A stretch of 64,000 nucleotides of DNA from Paracoccus alkanivorans (GTDB lineage: Bacteria > Pseudomonadota > Alphaproteobacteria > Rhodobacterales > Rhodobacteraceae): the NCBI RefSeq assembly GCF_003697785.1, contig NZ_QOKZ01000004.1, positions 248,001 to 312,000 on the forward strand, in the 5' to 3' direction. Numbering within the stretch: the stretch's first letter is position 1; every line of letters starts with the position of its first letter. Positions 45,514 through 55,020 of this stretch are shown here, in pieces. The translations under genes were made by a program, and so were the position numbers. A model generated the notes under the pieces. That model was not told the DNA's origin. It ran no database searches and saw nothing but the letters and a program-made list of their open reading frames with translations.

Positions 45514-48500
45514 TCGTTCCCCTTGTTGAACAGAGTAATGTCGAATTCGAGTCCCTCCGAACCGCGCGCCGAGATGGCGAGAGCCGTCGGTTTCAGATCA
45601 CCGTCTTCATAAATCGGCGTTACGCGGTAGCTAACGGTTTCGCCAGCCTGGACAGCATCATATACAACACGCTCGAAATCCGAATGTACAGGAGAGTTCG
45701 CGGGAGACTGGTAGAGGGTGACGAGATTTTCCGGAATATCTCCACTGCCCCCCAAGCGTTTCGCAAGCAGGTGGCCCCGGCTGAATGGGTGATTCTTGAC
45801 GCCGGGTGGAGGAAACCCGGGTGGACGAATATCTCCGTCTGCCGAGGTTCCGCTATCCCTGTCCACCCATTCCTTGGTAAGTGTCGCCTCTATTCCCAGT
45901 GCCTGCCCTTTCGCGTTGATCGATCCGTAATCCACCTCGGCCTGGGCACTGGCATCCGGACGCGTCACCGGTGTCATTCCATCCGGCAACCCGATAGCGA
46001 TCTCGCCATTCGCCACCCTGTCCGTCAGGATGTCGTCCAGCGACCTCGGCGCAGCCACGAAACCCTGCCCGTCCGTTGCAGCCGCATCCAGCCGGAGCGT
46101 CTCGCGCGTGAGCGCCTGGTCGAGTTCCCGCTGGCGCGTCGCGATGCGCTGTCGTTCCGCCAGGGTATTGGCGGCTCCGGCGTCCTTGGCCAGTTGCTCC
46201 GCCTCTGTGGCGATCTTGTCGATCTCCAGCCGGGCTTCCCAGGCATCCGACCCCACCGGCGGATCATTCCGCCCGCCAAGCAGACCGCCCAAACGACTGC
46301 GCAGCCCGCCGGCTTCTTCCATCTGGGCAGCGACCCGCATGTGCAGTTCCAACTGCGCCGCGTCAGGCTCGGCCGAACCCGATTGAATACGAATATTCGT
46401 GGCACGACCCTTTTGCATGTCATAGGCTACGCGCATCTCACCCGGTGCAAGCCCTGGCACGGAAACATCCAGCGGAAAGTCCTGCTGCGCCAGCCCCGCA
46501 CCGCCGCTGCGGATGCGCAGATCAAGCGCGGCGAAATCGCCCTGCCCGGATGTGCCGCTCGCGGTCCGGCCAGCCATATGCGATGCGCCCGCCATGCCAC
46601 CCCAGAAGGCGATGTTGAGTAATGCCCCGGCCCGCTCGGCTCCCGACAGTTCGTTCCAGTTCTGGCCGAGCTGGATCGACTGATCGGCAAGGGCCAGCAT
46701 ATCCGCCCCTTCGGCGGCCATTCCGACACCGGAGATGCTGCGTGCCAGGCCGGGGGAAACCCGCGCGCCCGCGCTGCCCAATCGTAGAGCCCCGCCGATC
46801 GCTCCGACCGAGAGTGCGCCGGCAGCGACCTCCAGCCATGCGCCGCGCACGCCCGGGTCGGACAGATCGCCGATATCCTGCCCATGCTGTTGCATGTCAT
46901 GAAGATTCTGCCCGGCACGCCCAGCCATCCACAACCCGGCCCCCGCCGCAACCAGGGGCGCCGCCGTCCCGCCAGAACCGGCGACGATCGCGACTCCGGC
47001 GACCGCACCGGCGGCGATGGCCACGCCGTCAACCACCCGCCCGAAACCCTCTGCAAAGCTGTCGACGACGCCAGGCGTATTGCGATGGGTCAGGTCTTGC
47101 GAACTCAGATCCAGCCCCTTGGCATAGGTCATCTTGCCGTCGGGCAGCGTGTTGTTTTGCTCCCAATCCTCAAGATCGGAATAGCTTCGCCCGGTATGAT
47201 CGACGAACTTGACCCCCTCGCCGGTCTCAACCCGGAAAACCGGAACGGCCGCCGCGCCTTCGTCACTGGAAGTGATGGTGACCGGAACGACGCTGACCTG
47301 GGCTTGCTCGCCGCCCAGTTCGGTGATCCGGTCGGCCACCCGGTCAAGCGCCGCGTTCTGTTCGCCATGGGAATAGAAGGTATTGTCGAGACCGCGCGCC
47401 AGGAATTCTTCGGACAGCTCGCCTTGCGGCAACTGATCCGGCTGAATGCCCATGGCCTGCCCGATTATGTTGCGAAGCGCCTCGCCCGACAGGTTTTGCG
47501 GCACGGCACCCCTGCCACGATAGGCTTTGGTGACCTCATTGGCATAGGCGCGAGAAACGTCTTCGTTCTCCCAGCCTCCATGCATGAAGCCCTCGGTCTG
47601 CCGGCGGCCATCTCCCGCCGCGCGGTCAAGTGCCCAGAGGCGCTGTTCGGGAGGAATTTCCTGGTCGAAGATCATATGATTCGCGTCACCATCTTCGAGC
47701 ACGTCGGTCAGATTGTCGGTAATCTGGTCACGCGCGAGCGGATCGGCGGCGCTTTCGCCGGGACGGCGGGCATTCGCAATCGCGGCGGCAAATCCCGCGC
47801 GGCCACTCGTTGACGAAATACCCGAGCCATCCTCGAACATGAAGAGCGCGGTTGTCATGCGCTCGGCCTGATCCGCCGGAACCGAGCCGCGATCGCCAAG
47901 CGCGGTCCAGACCGCTTCGCGGATGTCCGGACGGTTCTGCATTATCCTGGCAAGCTGCGGCTCAAGCCCGCCGAAGCTCGACACCACCGCGGCCGCATCC
48001 AGCTTGATCGCCTGCTCCAAGCCGTCCCAAGCGGCCTCCCGAGCCTCTGGTGTCGTGATGATCGCCCCGGCCTGGGCGATGCCCTGCTGTGCCCGCAACT
48101 CCGGTGCGGCCAATGCCTGTGCCATGGTTCTGCGCATGGAGGGATCCGAGGCCACGCCCTCGGCGGCCTCGCGCATATTCTCCTGACGCTCACCGGAATC
48201 CTGACCGCTCCAGGCCGAAACCGCCGCCTCAGCAAGCACCTGCCGCTCCGCGCTGTTCATCGCCCCTAACGACGCTTCCCCGCGCATTGCCTCTGCCATA
48301 CGCGAACCGCCTTCACTGTCCTTGAAGATCATCCCGGTCTTGGCCCTGGCGTTATCATCCACCCAGGCCTGAATCTCGGTTTCCCGCTCGGGGGTGACTT
48401 CCGGCTCCGGCGCGGGAACGGTGCCCGGATGGGCAACGGGCGGCGGCATCTCGCGAGGTTGCTGCGTTACCTCGGCGGCTTCAGGCTCCGATATCTGCCG

Positions 48501-48575
48501 CTCTGCCGGGACGGGGCGCGGCACGGATATGGCTGTTCTGGAATCGGGGCCAAAAATACGGGTCACTGCTGTCAC
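45510..48575 (-). CDS. Large polymorphic-toxin-like protein with C-terminal DNA/RNA nonspecific endonuclease
   Basis: A 1021-residue protein with no signal peptide. The first ~70 residues are Pro/Glu/Ser-rich and disordered, as in type III substrates. Residues ~75-380 are helical. Residues ~380-680 resemble DUF4781, including GRSYSDLEDWEQNNTLPDGK and a Gly/Ala-rich hydrophobic segment (GAVAGVAIVAGSGGTAAP, near 510-545) that could insert in membranes. The last ~95 residues (928-1021) match the endonuclease NS_2 type: SRGHLLAKRLGGSGD with catalytic His935, then ENLVTLYQSPANSPVHSDFE. A SUKH immunity gene overlaps its end. It lies between the two type III blocks, so it is probably a type III-delivered nuclease. 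Confidence 0.75.
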   Translation of the reverse strand: MTAVTRIFGPDSRTAISVPRPVPAERQISEPEAAEVTQQPREMPPPVAHPGTVPAPEPEVTPERETEIQAWVDDNARAKTGMIFKDSEGGSRMAEAMRGEASLGAMNSAERQVLAEAAVSAWSGQDSGERQENMREAAEGVASDPSMRRTMAQALAAPELRAQQGIAQAGAIITTPEAREAAWDGLEQAIKLDAAAVVSSFGGLEPQLARIMQNRPDIREAVWTALGDRGSVPADQAERMTTALFMFEDGSGISSTSGRAGFAAAIANARRPGESAADPLARDQITDNLTDVLEDGDANHMIFDQEIPPEQRLWALDRAAGDGRRQTEGFMHGGWENEDVSRAYANEVTKAYRGRGAVPQNLSGEALRNIIGQAMGIQPDQLPQGELSEEFLARGLDNTFYSHGEQNAALDRVADRITELGGEQAQVSVVPVTITSSDEGAAAVPVFRVETGEGVKFVDHTGRSYSDLEDWEQNNTLPDGKMTYAKGLDLSSQDLTHRNTPGVVDSFAEGFGRVVDGVAIAAGAVAGVAIVAGSGGTAAPLVAAGAGLWMAGRAGQNLHDMQQHGQDIGDLSDPGVRGAWLEVAAGALSVGAIGGALRLGSAGARVSPGLARSISGVGMAAEGADMLALADQSIQLGQNWNELSGAERAGALLNIAFWGGMAGASHMAGRTASGTSGQGDFAALDLRIRSGGAGLAQQDFPLDVSVPGLAPGEMRVAYDMQKGRATNIRIQSGSAEPDAAQLELHMRVAAQMEEAGGLRSRLGGLLGGRNDPPVGSDAWEARLEIDKIATEAEQLAKDAGAANTLAERQRIATRQRELDQALTRETLRLDAAATDGQGFVAAPRSLDDILTDRVANGEIAIGLPDGMTPVTRPDASAQAEVDYGSINAKGQALGIEATLTKEWVDRDSGTSADGDIRPPGFPPPGVKNHPFSRGHLLAKRLGGSGDIPENLVTLYQSPANSPVHSDFERVVYDAVQAGETVSYRVTPIYEDGDLKPTALAISARGSEGLEFDITLFNKGNE

Positions 48576-48886
48576 CTCGCTGGAAATGAACGGCGATTTT
48601 GCCCGACACTAATGCGGCAAGGTATCAGTCAATTGACGAAATCATGAAATCTGGCGAACCCCGAGAAGTCATCCCGAAAATCGCTCGCTCCATTACCGTA
48701 TGGGTGGCGATTTATCGCCGACCCGGGAAATGCCTTCCGATACGGGCAGCACTGACAAAAAACGGTTACGCTCTGCCCGCATGCTCGGGATAATCGTGAC
48801 TTCGCCCGCACGCCCTTGATGTGTGCGGCGCGCTTGCAATTGGCACCGCCCTGTTCAGTGCCGGATATCTGAGGATGGATTCGAGC
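48576..48886. other. Divergent control region of the two toxin genes
   Basis: This 311-base gap separates the starts of two large divergent genes and should hold both promoters. The sequence is somewhat AT-richer than its surroundings. I found no clear palindrome, no rhizobial tts-box-like motif and no convincing gene. A GTG at 48821 could extend the rightward gene. Confidence 0.5.
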
Positions 48887-51862
48887 ATGCTTCTTGAAGG
48901 AATTCGTGAGAAAACGACCACCGATCATGTCTCCAGCATTCCGCGCAAGCCGGTTACCGCTCCGTCCAATCCGGCGGATGAGAAGGGCAATGGCGGTCCG
49001 GTCTCCAGCACGCCGCCGGCCGAGAAGGGTGATGTCAGTTCAGGGATTGCCGACGCGGGTGCGGGAGCGAAGGACGGCGTTCTCATCCGCGATGGCGTGA
49101 ACAAGCTGAATGGCGACGGCGACTCCGCCTATCTTCGGATTACGCCCGAGATCAAGGCCCAGGGGAATTTGCGGGGCGTCATGGTGGGCGGCAAGGCCCA
49201 GCTTGGCGCCGACATGCGCATTACCCAGAAGGGCGAAGGAAATGATGCCAGCTATACGCTGCGCTACGACAAGCAATCGCTCGGCGCATTGACCGGAGAG
49301 GTCGGCACGGACACTGTCGGCAAGGGCGGCAAGGCGGGGGCCGGGCGAAACAGCGTCAATGGCCGGCTTAAGGCCGAGGCCGGTGGACAGACCTTCGATG
49401 CCGTCGAAATGAGTTTCGACAGCAAGGAAGATGCCATCCGTGCCGCCGAAACGGTTCAGAAGCTGCACATGGCCGACGCCGTGGGCGACGGTGCCGATCT
49501 GGCCTTGCTTGGCCTGGGACCGGCAGGCGTGGCAATCAACGGTGCAGCAGGCGCCGCATCCGGTGGCGGCGACAACCCGCTTGGCAATCCGCTGAACGAG
49601 GACGGCGCACCTGGGCATGTATCGCGCGCAATTGCCGGTGTAAGCGAGGAAGACCTGTCCTTCCTGAAGAACAACGTCACCGCCTATGAATCCACCATCG
49701 GCACGCGGGGCCGTCTGGCTGCCGAACTGAAAGGCGATATGAAATATCTCAATATCGCCGGAGAAGGCCGTCTCGATGGCACGCAGAAAATATCGCGCCG
49801 GGTCGAGTTGCCGACCGCAGAAAAGGATGGCCGCGTGTCCTACACCCTTGAGGGCGGCCTTCGGCTATCGGCCAAGGAAAAGGTGCAAAAGGGATTTAAC
49901 CTCAACGGCCTGCCAATCGAACCGAAATTCGAGAACCGGCTCGAACTGGCCAATGCGACTGCCGATATCAGCCTGAACTTCACGATCCCAAAGGGGACCG
50001 AGCTGGCCAATTCGGCAGGCGGCCGTCCGCTTCCGGAAGGCAGCGCCCTGTCAGGCACGGAGGGGATGCGCCTCGACTCGATCACGCTGGGCCAGCAACT
50101 GGAATATCGCGACCAGAGCCTTGCCGATCCCTCGCGCGGGGACTCGCAACTACTGAAATCCACGGTCACGCTGGACAATCCGGACCGGCTGGACAAGGCC
50201 GCCGGGGCGTTCTTTGACGGCAATTTCCCCGGTGCCGCTCAGGAGGCCGGCGCCCGCATCGACCTGGAACGTCAGACGATCCTGCGCAGCGGCGTGAACA
50301 CTCAGCAAGGGGCGAAGGTCAATCTGGGCGTGGCAGAGGCCGAGGCAACGGTGATCTTCGAATCCGGGCTGGATGATGTCACGAACAAGGGCCATGTCAC
50401 CATCGCCCCCAGTCAGCAGCAGCCCGACGATCCCAAAACTCGAACCGAAACCCGTCTCCCACCGGCTCCGCAAGACGACGGCAAGACACTGACCGTGACT
50501 CCCTGGACCGGGGCGACCGTGCGCGACGCGCCAGATGGCGCACGGACCGGAATCCTACAGAACGGCACCTTCCTGCGCGATGAGGGCGAGCGCCGCACCG
50601 ATGCCGGAGGGCAGGAGTGGCTCAAGGTAAACGGAACGGATGTGAATGATGAAGCCGTTTCGGGTTGGGTCCGGGCCGACACGGTGCAAGCGCATAGCAG
50701 CGCCACCGGCGCGATGGACGAGACCGGGCGCATCAATCCGACGCTGGAATATGAGCGTCACGATATGATAACGGTCGCGAAGGACGACAATCTGTGGAAT
50801 CTGGCCGAACAGCATGGCGTCGATCCTATGGAGATGGTGGAGTTGAACCGCGACCACCTGCACAGCCCCTCGCTGGTCTTCAAGGGTGACACGGTTTACC
50901 TGCCCGGCACCGCGCGCGGTCCCAAGCCCGAAACCGTGGAAGTGCCGGCAGAGCCGACCAAGCCCGGAAAACCATCGGACAGCGGACCACAGGATTCCAC
51001 CCCGGCGCCGTCCGGTCCGGCGCCATCGTCGCCGAACCCGCCCTCGGCGCCCGAAGAAAGCGGGTCCAGGCCCGATACCGGATCAGCGCCGGAGAGCGGG
51101 CCCGAGACTTCACCTTCCGACAGGCCTGAGACGGAAAGCGGTCAACCGGATCCCGCACCGCAGCCCGGGAAAAACGCCCCCGCCGATCCTCCGGCAGGTC
51201 GGAATGAACTGGACCGTATCCTGAAGGAATACCAGGTCAAGGACGACGAAACGGTGGAATATACACCCGATCTGGGGCCAATTCCTATCGACGTTCCCTT
51301 CATGGACAGCAAGAAGATGACCAGGACCGAGGCCGAGCTTCTGGATGAGCTGGGCTCGCGCAAGGGATTGCTGGGCCTGCGGGAATTCGAGAAGATCAGC
51401 TCGAACAACCCGAATGATCCGGGACTGGCCTATCGCACTGCCGACGAATATTACCCGCAGGTAGGCGCGAATGGCGAGCCTGTCAAAGGCTCTGAAGACG
51501 GTCACAACGATGCGTTCCGACATGCCTATTGGAACGCGCTGATGACCGACCGTTTCGGAGAAGATTTCGCAACCTCGTTCGGCACCGCGCACGAGGGTGT
51601 CGAGGGCAATCCCGCGGCCAAGGAGGCGATGGACCTGTATAATAACGAGGTCGGCCGCCGCATCGCCAGCGAAAACCCGGACGCGTCCGATGAGGAACTC
51701 GCGGAGCTGGTTTACGATGCCGTCGAGAACGGTGAGATGCTGGTGATCGACGAGAATGGCGATCTGGCCTATTCGAATCAGGTCGAGGTCGGACAGACGG
51801 GCGACGCCCGCCGCGATGTCATGCCCGGAACACAGACACCACCGGATTATGAATCGAGCTGA
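48887..51862 (+). CDS. Large toxin-like protein with SH3b, LysM and DUF6973-like C-terminus
   Basis: A 991-residue protein. The first ~70 residues are Ser/Pro/Lys-rich. Residues ~80-500 are beta-rich repeats of unknown type. An SH3b-like domain lies near 531-603 (TPWTGATVRDAPDGARTG). A LysM domain lies near 624-672 (VAKDDNLWNLAEQHGVDPME). A ~110-residue Pro/Ser linker follows. The C-terminal domain has GHNDAFRHAYWNALM at 872-886 and FGTAHEG shortly after; the paired His and Glu suggest a metal-dependent hydrolase, and I recall this as DUF6973. LysM and SH3b suggest action at the cell wall. Start uncertain: ATG 48875 and GTG 48821 are alternatives. Confidence 0.7.
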   Translation: MLLEGIREKTTTDHVSSIPRKPVTAPSNPADEKGNGGPVSSTPPAEKGDVSSGIADAGAGAKDGVLIRDGVNKLNGDGDSAYLRITPEIKAQGNLRGVMVGGKAQLGADMRITQKGEGNDASYTLRYDKQSLGALTGEVGTDTVGKGGKAGAGRNSVNGRLKAEAGGQTFDAVEMSFDSKEDAIRAAETVQKLHMADAVGDGADLALLGLGPAGVAINGAAGAASGGGDNPLGNPLNEDGAPGHVSRAIAGVSEEDLSFLKNNVTAYESTIGTRGRLAAELKGDMKYLNIAGEGRLDGTQKISRRVELPTAEKDGRVSYTLEGGLRLSAKEKVQKGFNLNGLPIEPKFENRLELANATADISLNFTIPKGTELANSAGGRPLPEGSALSGTEGMRLDSITLGQQLEYRDQSLADPSRGDSQLLKSTVTLDNPDRLDKAAGAFFDGNFPGAAQEAGARIDLERQTILRSGVNTQQGAKVNLGVAEAEATVIFESGLDDVTNKGHVTIAPSQQQPDDPKTRTETRLPPAPQDDGKTLTVTPWTGATVRDAPDGARTGILQNGTFLRDEGERRTDAGGQEWLKVNGTDVNDEAVSGWVRADTVQAHSSATGAMDETGRINPTLEYERHDMITVAKDDNLWNLAEQHGVDPMEMVELNRDHLHSPSLVFKGDTVYLPGTARGPKPETVEVPAEPTKPGKPSDSGPQDSTPAPSGPAPSSPNPPSAPEESGSRPDTGSAPESGPETSPSDRPETESGQPDPAPQPGKNAPADPPAGRNELDRILKEYQVKDDETVEYTPDLGPIPIDVPFMDSKKMTRTEAELLDELGSRKGLLGLREFEKISSNNPNDPGLAYRTADEYYPQVGANGEPVKGSEDGHNDAFRHAYWNALMTDRFGEDFATSFGTAHEGVEGNPAAKEAMDLYNNEVGRRIASENPDASDEELAELVYDAVENGEMLVIDENGDLAYSNQVEVGQTGDARRDVMPGTQTPPDYESS

Positions 51863-51870
51863 GACCTGAC

Positions 51871-52335
51871 ATGACCTTGAACCTGAGAAAACCTGCCGCC
51901 GCCTTGACGCTCTGCGCGATCCTCTTCGCCGGGTGGAGTGTTTCAGGCGCCGGCCAATCCGAAGATGAAACCGCAATGCTCGACAAGATTACCGAATTTA
52001 CCGAGGCGGGGCCCAAAGGCGCGCAACTTCGCCTGGCCGATATTACCGATTTCGAATGGGACACGGTACAAGGCTTCCCCGCATCCACCTCATTGGATGT
52101 CTACAAGGCGATGTTTGGTGAGTCATATCGCCTGAGTGATGAAACCACTTCACAAATGACCGATGATTCGGTCCTTCTCGTATTCGGATATGAAGGGGAG
52201 GTCGTCGAAGAACTGGTGATAAGCCCGCCTGTCTGGGTGCATGGAGCCAAGCCTGATTTTCTTGGCCCGGACGCTACGCTGACCGTTATCTCGGACGATC
52301 CCGGACCCTATACGGCACTGGAACTGAGTGAATAG
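51871..52335 (+). CDS. Exported small protein, candidate immunity protein of the LysM toxin
   Basis: A 154-residue protein with a signal peptide (KPAAALTLCAILFAGWSVSG) and an acidic mature part that I do not recognise. It begins eight bases after the toxin stop, in the position of an immunity gene. Export to the periplasm fits a toxin with wall-binding domains. The role is inferred from position only. Confidence 0.6.
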   Translation: MTLNLRKPAAALTLCAILFAGWSVSGAGQSEDETAMLDKITEFTEAGPKGAQLRLADITDFEWDTVQGFPASTSLDVYKAMFGESYRLSDETTSQMTDDSVLLVFGYEGEVVEELVISPPVWVHGAKPDFLGPDATLTVISDDPGPYTALELSE

Positions 52336-52366
52336 ACGCCATCCCCGATAGCGATGGCGTTCCGAT

Positions 52367-52394
52367 CACGGCCCGGCAACATTCCCGGGCCGTG
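52367..52394. terminator. Bidirectional terminator hairpin
   Basis: CACGGCCCGG at 52367-52376 and CCGGGCCGTG at 52385-52394 form a perfect 10-base stem with an 8-base loop. It lies between the converging immunity candidate and the exported protein gene, so it can serve both strands. No long T-tract follows. Confidence 0.6.
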
Positions 52395-52401
52395 CATCCG
52401 T

Positions 52402-53391
52402 TCAATAGCCCTGCGTCATGTAGCGGTAGGATTCCCAGCTATGCATTTCGCCGGTCATGGCGCTCCAGTTGTTCAGGCGCATCAGCTGGGTCGCCGCCGC
52501 GCCCAGGCCTGCGGCCGAGCCCTGCGCGGCGCGCATCTGGGCGATTTCGATCAACGGCTGCTTCAGTGGGCCGGCAAAGGCACCCATCTCCATGAAATGA
52601 ACCAGTTCGCGGCTCTGCTGCCGCTCGGTTTCACTCATCGGCAGGTCCACCCCGGCCAGCCAATGAACGATGTCTTCCGTTCCCAGGACCTTCCTCAGCA
52701 ACGATTGCGATGGAACCTCCGAGCGGAAGAGCGCGCCTAGTGCCGCCTCGCGCTCGCCGTCATTCAACTCGGGCCAGGCGGCTTCCACACCGTCGGCCCA
52801 TGCCTGCAGCCTTGTGGGCAGGACATTGTTCACCGGCTCGTCCTCCTGCTGGCGCCAGGCTTTCATCACCAGTTCCTCGGACGGCGCTGCCGGGATGACC
52901 TGCAGCCCCGACTGCGCCTCAAGCGCCTTCAGCTTGTCCATCGCGGCTATATCGCTTGCGGCCAGTCCCAGGCCCAGCGTCAGCTCCGCGTGAAACGGGT
53001 CCACATCGCTCCAGATATCCAGTGGAATGAAACTGTCCGCAGGTTGCCCCGACATCTTCGCAGCAGTCAGCAGGATATCGCGCGCAAGGTCATACATCGC
53101 GCCGCGGGTGGCGGATACGCTGCCATGTTGCGCCAGCTCCACCGCTTGAACGAATGCGGGCGGCCCCTTTTCGGCCAAAAGCGGCTCCTGCCCGAAAGCG
53201 GCGATCAGCCTACGCATATCCGCCCCTACAGCGTCCAGATCGGCCGTTTCGGCATCCATTCCCATCATCGTGACATAAGTTTCGGCCATGCGCGGGGCCC
53301 AGATCTCGGGATCGGCGGGACCGGCCACAGCAGCACCCGAAAAACCGGTCAGAGCTGCGATTGCAGCTGCATATATCGGGATGCGGGACAT
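52402..53391 (-). CDS. Exported protein of unknown function between type III blocks
   Basis: A 329-residue protein with a signal peptide (IPIYAAAIAALTGFSGAAVA) and an all-helical mature part: LRRLIAAFGQEP-like segments (here DMRRLIAAFGQEP), MYDLARDILLTAAKMSG and a C-terminus with NNWSAMTGEMHSWESYRYMTQGY, the latter Trp/Tyr-rich. I do not recognise a family. ATG 53391 begins the signal peptide. It diverges from block B across 194 bases and may be a periplasmic accessory of the secretion system or unrelated cargo. Confidence 0.65.
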   Translation of the reverse strand: MSRIPIYAAAIAALTGFSGAAVAGPADPEIWAPRMAETYVTMMGMDAETADLDAVGADMRRLIAAFGQEPLLAEKGPPAFVQAVELAQHGSVSATRGAMYDLARDILLTAAKMSGQPADSFIPLDIWSDVDPFHAELTLGLGLAASDIAAMDKLKALEAQSGLQVIPAAPSEELVMKAWRQQEDEPVNNVLPTRLQAWADGVEAAWPELNDGEREAALGALFRSEVPSQSLLRKVLGTEDIVHWLAGVDLPMSETERQQSRELVHFMEMGAFAGPLKQPLIEIAQMRAAQGSAAGLGAAATQLMRLNNWSAMTGEMHSWESYRYMTQGY

Positions 53392-53585
53392 CAGAGCACC
53401 TTCCTCACACGGATTCGCAATGGTCCCCGTCAATCTGCCCGCCACAGGTAACACAGGGATGACCGGCGTTGCGGGAGGGCGATATTCCGCCGGCATCGAT
53501 ATGCCCAGCCAAATTTCGTCAAAACTCCGCGCAATCGTTACGTTTTTGTCGTGAAACCCGGGTTTTCTTATGTGAGGTGGCGAGA

Positions 53586-54218
53586 ATGGAAAGAAGTATC
53601 GGCGCAAGAACTCCGCAAATGGCGCCGGTTTTCCGGTCCATACCGCTTTGCCTGACGATATTGGCACTTCTTGTCCTGCCTGTCGCGGGACAGGGGGTGC
53701 TGGTGATGCAAAAGGACATATTGGCGCACCCATTTCCTTATCGGGCCAACGACGTGCAGATCGAGGCGGTTTTGCAAGAGATGACGCAAAAGACGGATAT
53801 ACCTGTGATTGCCGCCGAAGGGGTCGGGGGCAGGGTCACAATATCCAATCCCGATGGCAGCTTGCGCGACGCCCTGGACGACATGGCGAGCCAGGGACAC
53901 ATGGTCTGGTGGTTCGATGGCGTCGCCGTGCATGTCGAACCTGCCGGAACCGTGGTCAGCCGGCTGATCGGTCTTGACGGTGTCCCGGTTGATGAATTGC
54001 GCAACCAGATGCGCGAGCTCGGCCTGAGCGATCCGCATTATCCGCTACGCGCCGGTGCAGAGGCCGGGATGATCCGTGTTGTCGCACCACAGGGCTATAT
54101 CGATGCCGTGTCGGAACTGGTCGAACATATGGCCGCCGCGAGCGCCCCGGATGCGAAATCGAAAGGGCTTCCAACGATCATACGCGGCAATGGATGGCGC
54201 CACGGTCGCACACAGTAA
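53586..54218 (+). CDS. N0-domain secretin fragment (RhcC1/NolW-like)
   Basis: A 210-residue exported protein (signal region IPLCLTILALLVLPVAGQG). The mature part starts PYRANDVQIEAVLQEMTQKT and continues ISNPDGSLRDALDDMASQG, then WWFDGVAVHVEPAG. This is the N0/N1 pattern of type III secretins (a short amphipathic strand, a GxVT strand, LD.L....G, W..DG..L.V.P). The secretin pore itself is absent. In rhizobia the secretin is split into RhcC1 (NolW, this part) and RhcC2. ATG 53586 has GAGG ten bases upstream. First gene of block B. Confidence 0.75.
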   Translation: MERSIGARTPQMAPVFRSIPLCLTILALLVLPVAGQGVLVMQKDILAHPFPYRANDVQIEAVLQEMTQKTDIPVIAAEGVGGRVTISNPDGSLRDALDDMASQGHMVWWFDGVAVHVEPAGTVVSRLIGLDGVPVDELRNQMRELGLSDPHYPLRAGAEAGMIRVVAPQGYIDAVSELVEHMAAASAPDAKSKGLPTIIRGNGWRHGRTQ

Positions 54219-54236
54219 AAATGGAAAGGACAGGGA

Positions 54237-54542
54237 ATGACCCGGAACGGAGCTGATGCGGACCAGATCGACGATATCCATCTGCTGATGGCAGCCGCGA
54301 TTCTCTGCGGGCAGCGCGGGGTTGAAACCGACCTCATGCCTGTTTTCGATTGCTGGGCCAATCATTACCCGCAGGACGCCATGGCCAATATTGGCCGCGG
54401 GCTTTTCATGATCGGCAATGGCAATGCCGAGGCCGGCTACCGATTGATCGTCGAAGCAGCCGAGACAGCTACCTCTCGGGCCGATCAGGCACGCGAAGTG
54501 TTGGCATCGCTCGCGCAGGATCTGCCCGAACTGGCGGGTTGA
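54237..54542 (+). CDS. Small helical type III chaperone candidate (SctG/HrpB1-like)
   Basis: A 101-residue soluble protein with TPR-like helices (DIHLLMAAAILCGQRGVETD and NIGRGLFMIGNGNAEAGYRL). The size and the helical-pair pattern recall YscG and HrpB1-type proteins that hold needle subunits. It lies 18 bases after the secretin fragment and 10 bases before a second similar protein. The assignment is by fold impression. Confidence 0.55.
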   Translation: MTRNGADADQIDDIHLLMAAAILCGQRGVETDLMPVFDCWANHYPQDAMANIGRGLFMIGNGNAEAGYRLIVEAAETATSRADQAREVLASLAQDLPELAG

Positions 54543-54552
54543 GGGGATGACA

Positions 54553-55002
54553 ATGCAACTCGACCGGGCCGATATGAAGCTTTTGATCGAGGCGGGGTAT
54601 TCCGGCGTCATGCGGGGCATATCCACCGATCTGGGTGCGATCTTTCAGGCCATCAACGAATGGATGCCGCAATATGCTGCTGGCGAGATCGGGATCGCGC
54701 TACAGGAAATGACCACGGGCAATTTTGCCGCCGCGGATGAGCGGCTGACGGCAATCCTCGCATCCGACCGCGAGGGGCGCGACGAAGCGCGGGCCATACT
54801 GGCCATGTGCAAGGCGCTTGAGAATGAACATGACGAGGCACGCCGCCTGCAGGAGGATCTTTCCGGCACGGGCGGCGCGGCCGAAGCCTTCACCGACCTG
54901 CTGGTGAATGGCGCACCCGAGACCACGCAGGAAAATCAGGGACTTGCGTTGGAGACCGAAGCGACGCCCGCACGTGACGGTCAGGATGCAGAGCGGGCAT
55001 GA
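54553..55002 (+). CDS. Second TPR-like type III chaperone candidate
   Basis: A 149-residue acidic protein: LLIEAGYSGVMRGISTDLGA, then EIGIALQEMTTGNFAAADER, which follow the TPR helix spacing, and a disordered Glu/Thr-rich tail. ATG 54553 is favoured over ATG 54547 because GAGGGG then lies six bases away. It forms a tandem with the previous gene, as pairs of needle chaperones often do. Confidence 0.55.
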   Translation: MQLDRADMKLLIEAGYSGVMRGISTDLGAIFQAINEWMPQYAAGEIGIALQEMTTGNFAAADERLTAILASDREGRDEARAILAMCKALENEHDEARRLQEDLSGTGGAAEAFTDLLVNGAPETTQENQGLALETEATPARDGQDAERA

Positions 55003-55020
55003 CAAGGATGGAGACATAAC

